This document shows positions 7,859 to 15,053 of a stretch of DNA of 31,357 bases, one piece after another; the stretch's first letter is position 1, and the number at the start of each line of letters is the position of its first letter. The stretch spans positions 1 to 31,357 of the forward strand of contig JAEZKW010000244.1 of assembly GCA_023415375.1 (NCBI GenBank), written 5' to 3'. The translations under genes and the position numbers were made by a program. Source of the DNA: Bacillota bacterium (GTDB lineage: Bacteria > Bacillota > UBA4882 > UBA8346). Below the pieces are notes generated by a model. The model saw only the letters and a program-made list of their open reading frames with translations, did not search any database and was not told where the DNA came from.

Positions 7859-8029
7859 TTATTCGGTCAATTGATCGATGGGTACTTCCATACGTTGATT
7901 GGTATCGAGAGTGGTTATCTCTACGTTCTGATCATCATTAATTTGTTCTAGCCAGACTGGGGAATCATGGAAATTCACTGCAATGACCCCATGAGACTCA
8001 ATAATTTCTTTAACCCGTTCTGAATTCAA
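7859..8029 (-). CDS. sspH: Small acid-soluble spore protein H family
   Basis: This 56-aa ORF reads MNSERVKEIIESHGVIAVNF, then HDSPVWLEQINDDQNVEITT and LDTNQRMEVPIDQLTE. It matches the SspH family along its length: an N-terminal R-A/V-K-E-I-hydrophobic-E-S helix, a central PVWLE/PVYIE-type strand, and a C-terminal EVPVxxLxE ending. SspH is a minor small acid-soluble protein made in the forespore. The start is a TTG 10 nt after a GGAG site, so ATG-only calling would miss it. It marks the organism as a spore former. The promoter would be expected to be sigma-G type, but I found no clear match. The neighbouring plus-strand ORF at 8169 diverges from it. Confidence 0.82.
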   Translation of the reverse strand: MNSERVKEIIESHGVIAVNFHDSPVWLEQINDDQNVEITTLDTNQRMEVPIDQLTE

Positions 8030-8088
8030 TCGGTTCAATCTCCTTTTTTGGTTAATATCCCCTAAACCAGCTTTTTTTATGTATCTTT

Positions 8089-8118
8089 TTGGAATAGCAA
8101 AACTTCAATCTACATAAT
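8089..8118 (+). promoter_or_regulatory. Possible promoter of the 156-aa ORF
   Basis: TTGGAA (8089-8094), an 18-nt spacer and CATAAT (8113-8118), about 50 nt before the ATG at 8169. Both boxes are imperfect, so this is tentative. Confidence 0.35.
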
Positions 8119-8168
8119 TTGAGATGAGCGCAGTTTGCAAAAAACGATAACGATGGGAGTGTTAGCTG

Positions 8169-8639
8169 ATGATTTCCGAAACAAATCCTACATCAAAATT
8201 AATCCATAGTTACCACCCTAAAAATCATCTAGAGAACCTCAAAAACGAGGTCAAGTCGGCAAATCCGGTCTATGATTCAGCACGAAGAAATAATGCCCAA
8301 GAACAATTCCACTTTTATAAGGTACCCACAGGGATTGCGCGTATGCACGAAGATGAAAACCAGTATCCCGTTCATAGCGATTTTGAAAAAATAGAGTTTG
8401 TGATGGATCCGGATGTCAAAAAAGCCCTTGATAATTACCAAGCAGCAATAAATCGCTATAATTATGCCGATCTTTCCGATCCTAGGTTGGAAAATGTTTA
8501 TTTTTTAGAAAGGCAGATTACTTATATTAGTTTACAGTTGGCATTGGCGAAAGCCAGAATCCGCAATGGTATGAATCCAAGTCTGGATTATACCAGCTTT
8601 GAGAGTTTGCTAAAATTAGTGGGTATGGGCGGGGAATAG
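8169..8639 (+). CDS. Hypothetical protein (156 aa)
   Basis: I do not recognise this protein. It has no signal peptide or transmembrane helix. The first 60 residues are polar and likely flexible (ENLKNEVKSANPVYDSARRN). The second half is predicted mostly helical (DPDVKKALDNYQAAINRYNY, then LEKQ-like LERQITYISLQLALAKARIR). The start ATG has a GGGAGTG site. It lies between sspH (divergent) and a DUF3793 gene (convergent), a neighbourhood that may hint at a sporulation link, but that is only position. Coding is supported by length, a site and a frame with no stronger competitor. Confidence 0.7.
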   Translation: MISETNPTSKLIHSYHPKNHLENLKNEVKSANPVYDSARRNNAQEQFHFYKVPTGIARMHEDENQYPVHSDFEKIEFVMDPDVKKALDNYQAAINRYNYADLSDPRLENVYFLERQITYISLQLALAKARIRNGMNPSLDYTSFESLLKLVGMGGE

Positions 8640-8647
8640 AGGGACTG

Positions 8648-8689
8648 GTTATTAGTTATTTATTTATGGTTATAAGTTATAAGTTATTC
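8648..8689. repeat. Six-unit degenerate heptamer tandem repeat
   Basis: Six consecutive 7-nt units read GTTATTA, GTTATTT, ATTTATG, GTTATAA, GTTATAA, GTTATTC. The consensus is GTTATWA. It lies in the gap between two convergent genes. Two units of the same heptamer (GTTATAA, GTTAAAT) recur at 13491-13504. Confidence 0.7.
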
Positions 8690-8778
8690 GTTTGGGACGA
8701 ATTCTTTTTATGTGTGTTTGAGATAGAGTAAATCATATGTAATTGTTTCTTTTTTAGTTGTCTGGAAAAGAATATGGT

Positions 8779-9351
8779 TCAATTGCTAAAGGTTCGGTAC
8801 TTCTTTAGTCTTTGAAGCAAATCAATTTTCGCATAGTCATAGGAAGCGAAAATTTTTTTTGCCATCAGGGGGTTTTGATAGACTTTCCAATATTGACTGA
8901 AAATATAGTTTTTCCCTTTGTTAGTAATAAAGCCCACAACATCACCCAGCGGGATTCCCAAAAATATTCCGATTTCGTGAGGAAATTTCGGCGAGAGTAG
9001 TTTTAGGGATAATTGATTTAAATACCCTTTCACATTTTGATTGGTTTCATATCCGCAGCCGGCCAAAAAAGTACAGTTTTCTTGATGAAAGAGAATTTGT
9101 TCTAGTATTTCCGTGTTATAGAATAGGACTAAGGCTTGTTTTCCGGCTTGATGGTCGATTTCTTCATACTCAATTACCGTATTTATATGCAAATCAGCTA
9201 AAAGTCCTTTTAGTTGTTTCCTTGAAAAGTAGAGCCATGATTGGTAAAGCTTGTTGAATTCCGTGAAGTTGATAAGAGTTGCTGGCTTCAGGTTCAAAAA
9301 AGTTGGCGCAGTATGATAAAGAATGGCTTGATTTAAAATATCTTCGATCAT
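8779..9351 (-). CDS. DUF3793 family protein
   Basis: A 190-aa protein that fits the DUF3793 pattern: an N-terminal HTAPTFLNLKPATLINF motif, a central L-x-F-Y segment (ALVLFYNTEILEQIL), HEIGIFLGIPLGDVVGFI, and a C-terminal KNYIFSQYWKVYQNP. Such proteins occur in anaerobic Firmicutes and have no established function. There are few cysteines (a single C in the FLAGCGYE loop). I start at ATG 9351 rather than the in-frame GTG at 9357, because AAAAAGGTGAT is placed for the ATG. It stands alone: both neighbours are on the other strand. Upstream lies a CCATCC/GGATGG dyad of unknown meaning. Confidence 0.8.
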   Translation of the reverse strand: MIEDILNQAILYHTAPTFLNLKPATLINFTEFNKLYQSWLYFSRKQLKGLLADLHINTVIEYEEIDHQAGKQALVLFYNTEILEQILFHQENCTFLAGCGYETNQNVKGYLNQLSLKLLSPKFPHEIGIFLGIPLGDVVGFITNKGKNYIFSQYWKVYQNPLMAKKIFASYDYAKIDLLQRLKKYRTFSN

Positions 9352-9509
9352 TATCACCTTTTACATTGAAAAAATAGAACCCATCCAGAGGAATTTTTTA
9401 TTTGGATGGTCTTAAATTAAAGTACCCCGGACAATCCTTAATATGCTTTAATCCTGTATTACAAATTTATAGCAAATAAGGATTTAAATTGATAGATTGT
9501 CTGCTCTAT

Positions 9510-9539
9510 GATATTCTTATCCAAGAATATCTTATTTTT
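9510..9539 (+). promoter_or_regulatory. Leader hairpin before the PTS IIC gene (attenuator-like)
   Basis: GATATTCTT (9510-9518), loop ATCC and AAGAATATC (9523-9531) form a perfect 9-bp stem, directly followed by TTATTTTT. It ends 18 nt before the ATG chosen for the PTS gene. It could be an intrinsic attenuator or an operator dyad; the stem is AT-rich, so termination may be weak unless assisted. Confidence 0.5.
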
Positions 9540-9557
9540 GCGATGGTTTGGGATAAA

Positions 9558-10901
9558 ATGGTAACCTTGAAAAATGCAATTACGTATTTTCTTAGTTTTC
9601 AGACCTACGTGGTTCTTCCGGTACTTATCTTCATCTTGGCCATGATTTTTCGAATTAAAGTGGTTACGGCGATTAAGTCGGCATTAACAATCGGTATCGG
9701 TTTTGTAGGTATTTTTATGGTTTTCGAATATTTTGTCAAGATTATTAATCCGGTGATTACAGCATTAATTAGCCGCTCTGGGCTTCATCTTAATGTACTT
9801 GACACTGGTTGGCCGCCGTTAGCCGCCATAACTTGGTCGTTTAAACTGGTACCCGTTTTAATGATGTTATTCATTATAATAAATTTGGCAATGCTAATTT
9901 TCAAGCTCACCAAATCGGTTGATATTGATATCTGGAATTATTGGCATGTTATATTAGTTGCCGTTATGATATATCAGGTAACGAACAATGTTTTTATAAC
10001 GCTTGCTGCAACATCGGTTACATTCATCGTTATGTTGAAATTGTCCGATTGGAGTGCACCCATGATTCATAAGCTTTCCGGTATGAATGGGGTTTGCATC
10101 CCACATTTGGGGGCTGGTACTTACTTTCCTGTTGCTTTAATTGCGAATCGCCTGATGGACAAGATTCCCGGTTTCAATAAATTGAATGCCAATTCCGAAA
10201 AAATCCAACAAAAATTAGGTTTGCTGGGCGAGCCTATGGTCCTGGGACTTTCAATGGGACTTATATTAGGGATTTTCGGCGGTTATAATATTAAACAAAT
10301 CGCCGAGTTGGCAATGGGTTTTGCAGCAATCATGTATATTTTACCAAAAATGAGCGGCATTTTAGGTTCTGGATTGGTCCCGATTGCAGATGGGATGAAA
10401 CAATTTATCACTAAACATTTTCCTAATCTGGGAGAAACCTATATCGGTCTTGATGTAGCAGTTCTATTTGGTATTCCTTCCGTTGTCGTTACTGCGATTT
10501 TGTTAATTCCTGTAGCTTTGGTGTTAGCTTTTATTCTTCCGGGAATTCGTTTTATTCCCCTAGGCGATTTAACAAATTTGTTGGTTCCGGTGGCCTTAAT
10601 CACCGTAGCAACGAGGGGTAATATTATCCGATCCTTTATCATTGGGATACCGGCCGTGATCGTCAACCTTTATATTGCCTCCAATATGGCTGAATTTTTT
10701 ACCAAAATGGCTGCCTTGGCACATTATCAGATTCAAAATTATCATGGGATTTTCACCAGCTTTTTAGATGGCGGTCAGTTTTTCAGGGCCTGGCTGGTAC
10801 AGATTTTTTCCGGAAATTTAGTAAGTCTGTTATTGATTCCGGTTGCGATAATCATTTTATATTGGACCTGGAGAATTGTGAAACAGGAAGAAATCAAATA
10901 A
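9558..10901 (+). CDS. Orphan galactitol-type PTS EIIC permease
   Basis: A 447-aa polytopic membrane protein of the PTS galactitol (GatC) EIIC family. It follows E. coli GatC along its length: N-terminal AITYFLSFQTYVVLPVLIF, then VDIDIWNYWHVILV, GMNGVCIPHLGAGTYFPVAL, FGEPV-like LGEPMVLGLSMGLI, GLDVAVLFGIPSVVV, and LGDLTNLLVPVALITVATRGN. I start at ATG 9558 because that matches the E. coli N-terminus; the open frame extends up to a TTG at 9489, but that would translate through a strong hairpin. These permeases carry a sugar alcohol, phosphorylated by a partner IIB and IIA. Neither partner nor a dehydrogenase is next to it, so it is an orphan. The substrate is unknown. Confidence 0.85.
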   Translation: MVTLKNAITYFLSFQTYVVLPVLIFILAMIFRIKVVTAIKSALTIGIGFVGIFMVFEYFVKIINPVITALISRSGLHLNVLDTGWPPLAAITWSFKLVPVLMMLFIIINLAMLIFKLTKSVDIDIWNYWHVILVAVMIYQVTNNVFITLAATSVTFIVMLKLSDWSAPMIHKLSGMNGVCIPHLGAGTYFPVALIANRLMDKIPGFNKLNANSEKIQQKLGLLGEPMVLGLSMGLILGIFGGYNIKQIAELAMGFAAIMYILPKMSGILGSGLVPIADGMKQFITKHFPNLGETYIGLDVAVLFGIPSVVVTAILLIPVALVLAFILPGIRFIPLGDLTNLLVPVALITVATRGNIIRSFIIGIPAVIVNLYIASNMAEFFTKMAALAHYQIQNYHGIFTSFLDGGQFFRAWLVQIFSGNLVSLLLIPVAIIILYWTWRIVKQEEIK

Positions 10902-11021
10902 AGGAAGAGAATTGGTACCTTTAAAAAAGTACCCAAGTGGAGCTTTTGGAAGATGGCGGGGTCATGTTATATTACCTGTGATGAAATACTAGAGTAATTG
11001 ATATCCAAAAAGGTGGTAAAC

Positions 11022-11552
11022 ATGATTCGTGAATGTGATCATCAACAAAGCAGTCGGGATTTTGACGAAATTTATCAGATCATTAATGATGCAGCTCAAA
11101 TATATCAGAAGATTATCCCGGCCGAACATTATCATATCCCCTACATGTCAAAGGATGTATTGGAAAGCGAAATCAAAAGCGGTATCACTTTCTGGGGCTA
11201 TGAGGAGGATCAAAGACTTGCGGGAGTCATGGGCATTCAGCCACGGGAAGATGTAACCTTAATTCGGCATGCTTATGTACGAACTGGTATGCAGCATCGC
11301 GGGATTGGCGGCGAACTTCTCACTCATCTGTATCAGTCAATTTCGGGACCGGTTTTGATTGGAACATGGGCCGATGTATTTTGGGCAATTCAGTTTTACC
11401 AGAAATATGGATTTAGTTTGGTAGAAGAAGAAAACACAGTGAAACTTCTGGATCGATATTGGACAGCCGAGAAGTGGCATAAGGATCGTTCAGTCGTATT
11501 GGCCGACCCTAAGTGGCATCAGATGATTCAATATGGAGGAGGCGGTCATTAG
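11022..11552 (+). CDS. GNAT-family N-acetyltransferase
   Basis: A 176-aa GNAT acetyltransferase. Motif A is visible as HAYVRTGMQHRGIGGELLTHLY, with the acyl-CoA pyrophosphate loop Q-H-R-G-I-G, preceded by the beta-4 strand GVMGIQPREDVTLI and followed by FYQKYGFSLVEE, the family's C-terminal signature. The start was placed at ATG 11022, which has an AAGGTGG site at the right distance; an upstream TTG in the same frame lacks one. The stop is followed after 2 nt by the flavoprotein start, so translation is likely coupled. The acceptor substrate cannot be inferred. Confidence 0.9.
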   Translation: MIRECDHQQSSRDFDEIYQIINDAAQIYQKIIPAEHYHIPYMSKDVLESEIKSGITFWGYEEDQRLAGVMGIQPREDVTLIRHAYVRTGMQHRGIGGELLTHLYQSISGPVLIGTWADVFWAIQFYQKYGFSLVEEENTVKLLDRYWTAEKWHKDRSVVLADPKWHQMIQYGGGGH

Positions 11553-11554
11553 AA

Positions 11555-12109
11555 ATGCCTGTACAAGTCCTAGGCCTGATGGGGAGTCCGCGAAAAAATG
11601 GAAATACTGATATTTTGGTTTCAAAAGTCTTGGAAGGAGCCCGATCGAAAGGAGCATCGACCCAAATAATTCATTTAGGGGATTTGCGGATTCGTGAGTG
11701 CGACGGTTGCCATGCCTGCTGGGTGGGCAAACACTGTGTTAAAAATGATGATATGAATCAGCTTTATTCGGATATCTCTCAAAGCGATTTATTGGTTTTG
11801 GGGACGCCGGTATATTGGTATGGGCCCACAGCTTTAATGAAAGTATTAATCGACCGCATGGTCTATTTCAACGCTCCTCAAAACCGTAAACTGATACGCG
11901 GTAAATCCGTCATTATCGTTATTCCGTTTGAAGAGACAAATAGGGAAACTGTTAATCCGGTGATAGATTTTTTTAGGCGATGTTCCAATTATTTGGAACT
12001 GAATATTGTAGCCGAACTCATTGCTCCAGGACTTAGCCGCAAAGGGGAAGTTGATGAAAAAGTTGATGTGAAGAATGCGGCATTTGAATTAGGCGGAAAA
12101 TCGGTTTGA
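11555..12109 (+). CDS. Iron-sulfur flavoprotein-type NADPH-dependent FMN reductase
   Basis: A 184-aa flavodoxin-fold protein. The FMN phosphate loop is GSPRKNGNTD (residues 10-19), and the isoalloxazine loop is GTPVYWYGPTALMKVLIDRM. Between them, CDGCHACWVGKHC (49-61) gives a compact CX2CX2CX5C motif, the pattern that binds a [4Fe-4S] cluster in Isf-type iron-sulfur flavoproteins of anaerobes. The start ATG at 11555 lies 2 nt after the GNAT stop, and its ribosome site (GGAGGAGG) is inside the GNAT 3' end. An in-frame ATG at 11513 exists but is inside the GNAT gene and lacks support. Such proteins act as electron carriers or quinone/oxidant reductases; the partner is unknown. Confidence 0.9.
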   Translation: MPVQVLGLMGSPRKNGNTDILVSKVLEGARSKGASTQIIHLGDLRIRECDGCHACWVGKHCVKNDDMNQLYSDISQSDLLVLGTPVYWYGPTALMKVLIDRMVYFNAPQNRKLIRGKSVIIVIPFEETNRETVNPVIDFFRRCSNYLELNIVAELIAPGLSRKGEVDEKVDVKNAAFELGGKSV

Positions 12110-12131
12110 CTTTTATACAAAAGTTAGTTCA

Positions 12132-12614
12132 TTATCGTTCTTTTGCATAGACTAAGAAGTAATAATCATAAGGATTTTGCTCATTCCGTTCTCCTTTGGT
12201 TTGAGAGATGAGCCGCCACATCTTCGGATCGGCCTCAGGAAAGAAGCAATCGCCGGTAAAAGCTTCATCAATGAAGGTAATATAAAGTTTTTCCGCATAG
12301 GGGAAAAACTGGCGGTAGATTTGAGCCCCACCAATTACAAAACCATTCTTGCCATTACAAAACGCCATGGCTTCATCAATGGAATGCAAGGTTAGGCAAT
12401 CTTTAGGTTTGTAATTTCTACTTTCGGTGATAATGATGTTTTCCCGTCCTGGTAACGGTCGGCCCAAAGATTCGAAGGTTTTGCGGCCCATGATTACAGG
12501 ATGACCCAAGGTTATTTTTTTGAAATAGGCCAGGTCGGCGGGGAGAGACCAGGGTAAACGCCCACCGTTTCCAATCACTCGATTTTTACTTATGGCTGCA
12601 ATTAAAGAAATCAT
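12132..12614 (-). CDS. folA: Dihydrofolate reductase
   Basis: A standard 160-aa chromosomal DHFR, reducing dihydrofolate to tetrahydrofolate with NADPH. Visible signatures: MISLIAAISKNRVIGNGGRLPW (N-terminal strand and Met20-type loop), LPADLAYFKKIT with the catalytic acid D, GHPVIMGRKTFESLG, LPGRENIIITES, and FVIGGAQIYRQFFPYAEKLYIT with the GG that binds the cofactor. TTAGGAA lies just before the ATG. It starts 13 nt after the ThyX-like gene on the same strand, so they form a two-gene operon. This is the position usually held by thyA. The 3' end converges with the flavoprotein gene 22 nt away. Confidence 0.97.
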   Translation of the reverse strand: MISLIAAISKNRVIGNGGRLPWSLPADLAYFKKITLGHPVIMGRKTFESLGRPLPGRENIIITESRNYKPKDCLTLHSIDEAMAFCNGKNGFVIGGAQIYRQFFPYAEKLYITFIDEAFTGDCFFPEADPKMWRLISQTKGERNEQNPYDYYFLVYAKER

Positions 12615-12627
12615 TTCCTAATCACCT

Positions 12628-13263
12628 TTAGACTGACTTGATAGTAATCAGTTCGCTGAAAGGCAATTTTTCAAGTGATCTGCAGAAATCGTGCCACTCA
12701 CTGAGTTTATGATTACTTCTGGCATGATAAATATTGCGCAGGTTTTCATAATTACTGGTCCAGGTGCGGGTATAATGAAAACTCATGGGTAAGTCTTGAA
12801 TCAACTGCCGCCATATTATTTTGGCCTGATCGGCTTCATTGTTTTTCGTTAATGCTTTGAAACGCTCAATTAAATCATTTAAATGAGCTAAGAGTTCTTT
12901 CCGGAAGGGAGTGCTCTCATCCCAGCTAAAATCCTCCGGTGTTAAAGGTCTAGAGGTCAATTTATGCATAGTGCTGGTACTATTGGCAACAGTACCTACC
13001 TTATAGGTGTCCATTTCCTTCCACCAATAATCCGGAGCCACTATATCCATACTAATGAGGATTTGCCGCAAAAACTTCCGATGATCGCTACCGGACGTAA
13101 CCAAAGTTAATGCTAATTTACGATCGTTTTCTCCCAACGTTACCAAAGCACCGCTTGCATTGTCAAAAATCGTGTCGGATAAATGCCAACTTGCTTTGGG
13201 GTTTCTCATTCCCCGAAAGGCGCCTCGGAAATTAAATACTTCAATATGTTCCGTATGTAACAT
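12628..13263 (-). CDS. Divergent ThyX-like protein, canonical signature lost
   Basis: A 211-aa protein that aligns by eye with flavin-dependent thymidylate synthase ThyX. SGSDHRKFLRQILISMDIVA (57-76) fits the ThyX strand before the signature, and LPMSFHYTRTWTSNYENLRN (158-177) fits ThyX [20 protein letters not shown], followed by R-x-N/D-H-x-x-x-EW. The ThyX motif RHRxxSxNExSxR is replaced by YKVGTVANSTSTM (87-99): only the Asn and one Ser remain. It keeps the size of ThyX (about 220 aa). A good AAGGAG site precedes the ATG. It is co-transcribed with folA, as a thymidylate synthase would be. The activity is uncertain: alternative dTMP synthase, or a repurposed dUMP/folate/flavin-binding protein. 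Similar proteins are usually left hypothetical. Confidence 0.6.
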   Translation of the reverse strand: MLHTEHIEVFNFRGAFRGMRNPKASWHLSDTIFDNASGALVTLGENDRKLALTLVTSGSDHRKFLRQILISMDIVAPDYWWKEMDTYKVGTVANSTSTMHKLTSRPLTPEDFSWDESTPFRKELLAHLNDLIERFKALTKNNEADQAKIIWRQLIQDLPMSFHYTRTWTSNYENLRNIYHARSNHKLSEWHDFCRSLEKLPFSELITIKSV

Positions 13264-13385
13264 TGTCAGTCTCCTTATTTAAAACCGTTATTGGTTGTTT
13301 GTCATTATGGATGGATGAAAGGGGTTTGGAATGGCCTTAGGGTAATCCAATAAATTTTTTTACGATATGAATATTAGTCAGGATG

Positions 13386-13471
13386 AAAACAAAATCCTGC
13401 AATGATCTAAAATTGCTTTGCGTTTATAAGGAAGCACTTCAAACGCTTTGCGTTTTTAAATTGCAGGATTT
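13386..13471 (-). terminator. Compound hairpin terminator downstream of gltD
   Basis: On the minus strand AAATCCTGCAA pairs with TTGCAGGATTT (13471-13461 with 13402-13392) in a perfect 11-bp outer stem, followed by TGTTTT. The 58-nt interior holds a second hairpin (AAACGC/GCGTTT) and a repeated CTTTGCGTTT. It begins about 50 nt past the gltD stop. Confidence 0.6.
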
Positions 13472-13523
13472 AATGATGAATATTATCTAAGTTATAAGTT
13501 AAATAGGGAAGAGAGTATAGGAT

Positions 13524-14996
13524 TTATTTCCCCATTAAATAACGATCGCATTCTCTGGCGGCGCCAAGGCCTTCATTAATCGCCCAAACCACCAGACTTT
13601 GGCCACGGCGCATGTCACCGGCTGCAAAAACTCCTTTTACATTCGTGGTGAATTGACCGTATTCGGCTTTGGCATTGGTTCGGCTGTCTTGTTCAATACC
13701 TAAGGCTTTGAGCAGATTCTCTTCCGGACCCAAAAATCCCATAGCCAGTAACACTAATTGAGCCGGCCAAACTTTTTCACTGCCGGGGACTTCCTGGGGG
13801 ACAAACCGGCCATTGTTGTCTTTTTCCCATTTAACTGCCACTGTATGAACTTCTTTTACTTGACCGCTCGCATCGCCGACTATTTTTTTGGTATTAATGC
13901 AATAGAGACGGGGATCTGCTCCAAAAACATCAGCTGCTTCTTCTTGACCATAGTCCAGTTTATAAACCTTCGGCCACTGCGGCCATGGATTATCCGCTGT
14001 CCGCCCGGCAGGAGGCATCGGGAAAATTTCAAATTGAACTAAACTCTTGCAATCATGGCGTAAAGAGGTGGCTACACAATCGGTACCCGTATCTCCGCCT
14101 CCGATAACAATAACATCTTTACCTTCTGCAGAAATGTATCGGCCGTCGTTGTGACTCGAATCCAGTAAACTCTTGGTATTTGCCGCCAAAAAATCCATTG
14201 CAAAATGGACGCCTTTTAATTCTCTTCCTTCTACTGCCAAATCTCTAGGTTTGGTAGCGCCACCGCATAGTACCGCGGCATCAAATTCTTTTAGTAATTT
14301 TTCGGCTGGGTAATCCTTTCCGACTTCGGTGTTCGTTACAAAAGTAACTCCTTCGGCAGCCATTAAGTCAACCCGCCGTTGTACAATTTTCTTATCCAAC
14401 TTCATGTTCGGAATACCATACATGAGAAGACCGCCGATCCGGTCGGCTCTTTCAAATACGGTTACTAAATGTCCGGCTTTGTTAAGCTTATTGGCACAGG
14501 CGAGTCCTGAAGGGCCGGAACCAACCACCGCGACTTTTTTGCCAGTGCGTTTTTGGGGGGGCTCCGGAACAATCCAGCCTTCTTCAAATGCTTTATCAAT
14601 AATGGCACATTCGTTAGTCTTAATGGTAACTGCCGGCTCATGCATTCCTAAAGTGCAGGAACCCTCGCAAGGCGCCGGGCAAACCCGGCCGGTAAATTCA
14701 GGAAAGCAATTCGTCTGTTCCAAACGTTTGACGGCTTCACGCCATAAACCGCGAAAAACCAAGTCATTCCATTCCGGAATTAAATTATTCAACGGACAGC
14801 CGGAAGCCATACCACCCATTAAAAGCCCGCTATGACAAAATGGAACACCGCAATCCATGCAACGGGCTCCCTGTATTTGTTGCTGCTCCTCCGGAAAATG
14901 CTCGTGAAATTCATTCCAATCTTTGAGTCTCATCTTTGGCGGGCGATCGGACGGCAGTTCCCGTTTATACTCTAAAAATCCGGTTGGCTTACCCAT
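13524..14996 (-). CDS. gltD: Glutamate synthase (NADPH) small subunit
   Basis: The 490-aa small subunit of NADPH-dependent GOGAT. It oxidises NADPH at FAD and passes electrons to the large subunit. The N-terminal Fe-S region has cysteines at 46, 49, 54 and 67 (ARCMDCGVPFCHSG...GCP) and at 106, 110 and 114 (GRVCPAPCEGSC). The FAD Rossmann motif GSGPSG lies at 159-164. The NADPH motif is VIVIGGGDTGTDCVATSLR. The C-terminus has GVFAAGDMRRGQSLVVWAI, which closes the FAD site. GGAGG lies 7 nt before the ATG. It follows gltB by 53 nt with a perfect palindrome at the junction, so the two are one operon from the gltB promoter. Confidence 0.97.
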   Translation of the reverse strand: MGKPTGFLEYKRELPSDRPPKMRLKDWNEFHEHFPEEQQQIQGARCMDCGVPFCHSGLLMGGMASGCPLNNLIPEWNDLVFRGLWREAVKRLEQTNCFPEFTGRVCPAPCEGSCTLGMHEPAVTIKTNECAIIDKAFEEGWIVPEPPQKRTGKKVAVVGSGPSGLACANKLNKAGHLVTVFERADRIGGLLMYGIPNMKLDKKIVQRRVDLMAAEGVTFVTNTEVGKDYPAEKLLKEFDAAVLCGGATKPRDLAVEGRELKGVHFAMDFLAANTKSLLDSSHNDGRYISAEGKDVIVIGGGDTGTDCVATSLRHDCKSLVQFEIFPMPPAGRTADNPWPQWPKVYKLDYGQEEAADVFGADPRLYCINTKKIVGDASGQVKEVHTVAVKWEKDNNGRFVPQEVPGSEKVWPAQLVLLAMGFLGPEENLLKALGIEQDSRTNAKAEYGQFTTNVKGVFAAGDMRRGQSLVVWAINEGLGAARECDRYLMGK

Positions 14997-15029
14997 TATA
15001 AGTCCTCCACAAACATTGAATTTGGAAAT

Positions 15030-15053
15030 TTAATTCATTCATGAATGAATTAA
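15030..15053. repeat. Perfect 24-bp palindrome at the gltB/gltD junction
   Basis: The sequence reads TTAATTCATTCA followed by its exact reverse complement, overlapping the gltB stop codon (15052-15050). There is no T tract on the gltD side, so it is not an ordinary terminator. It may stabilise the gltB 3' end or guide processing. Confidence 0.75.

Noticed and set aside
10912..10936. Dyad TTGGTAC...GTACCCAA after the PTS IIC gene as a terminator
   Set aside because: It has a bulge, a 10-nt A-rich loop and no T tract on either side.
12109..12124. ACTTTT-ATAC-AAAAGT as a terminator between the flavoprotein gene and folA
   Set aside because: The stem has only one G:C pair, and no T tract follows.
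13758..14835. Plus-strand ORFs opposite gltD
   Set aside because: They mirror the long minus-strand gltD frame and lack ribosome sites or recognisable products.
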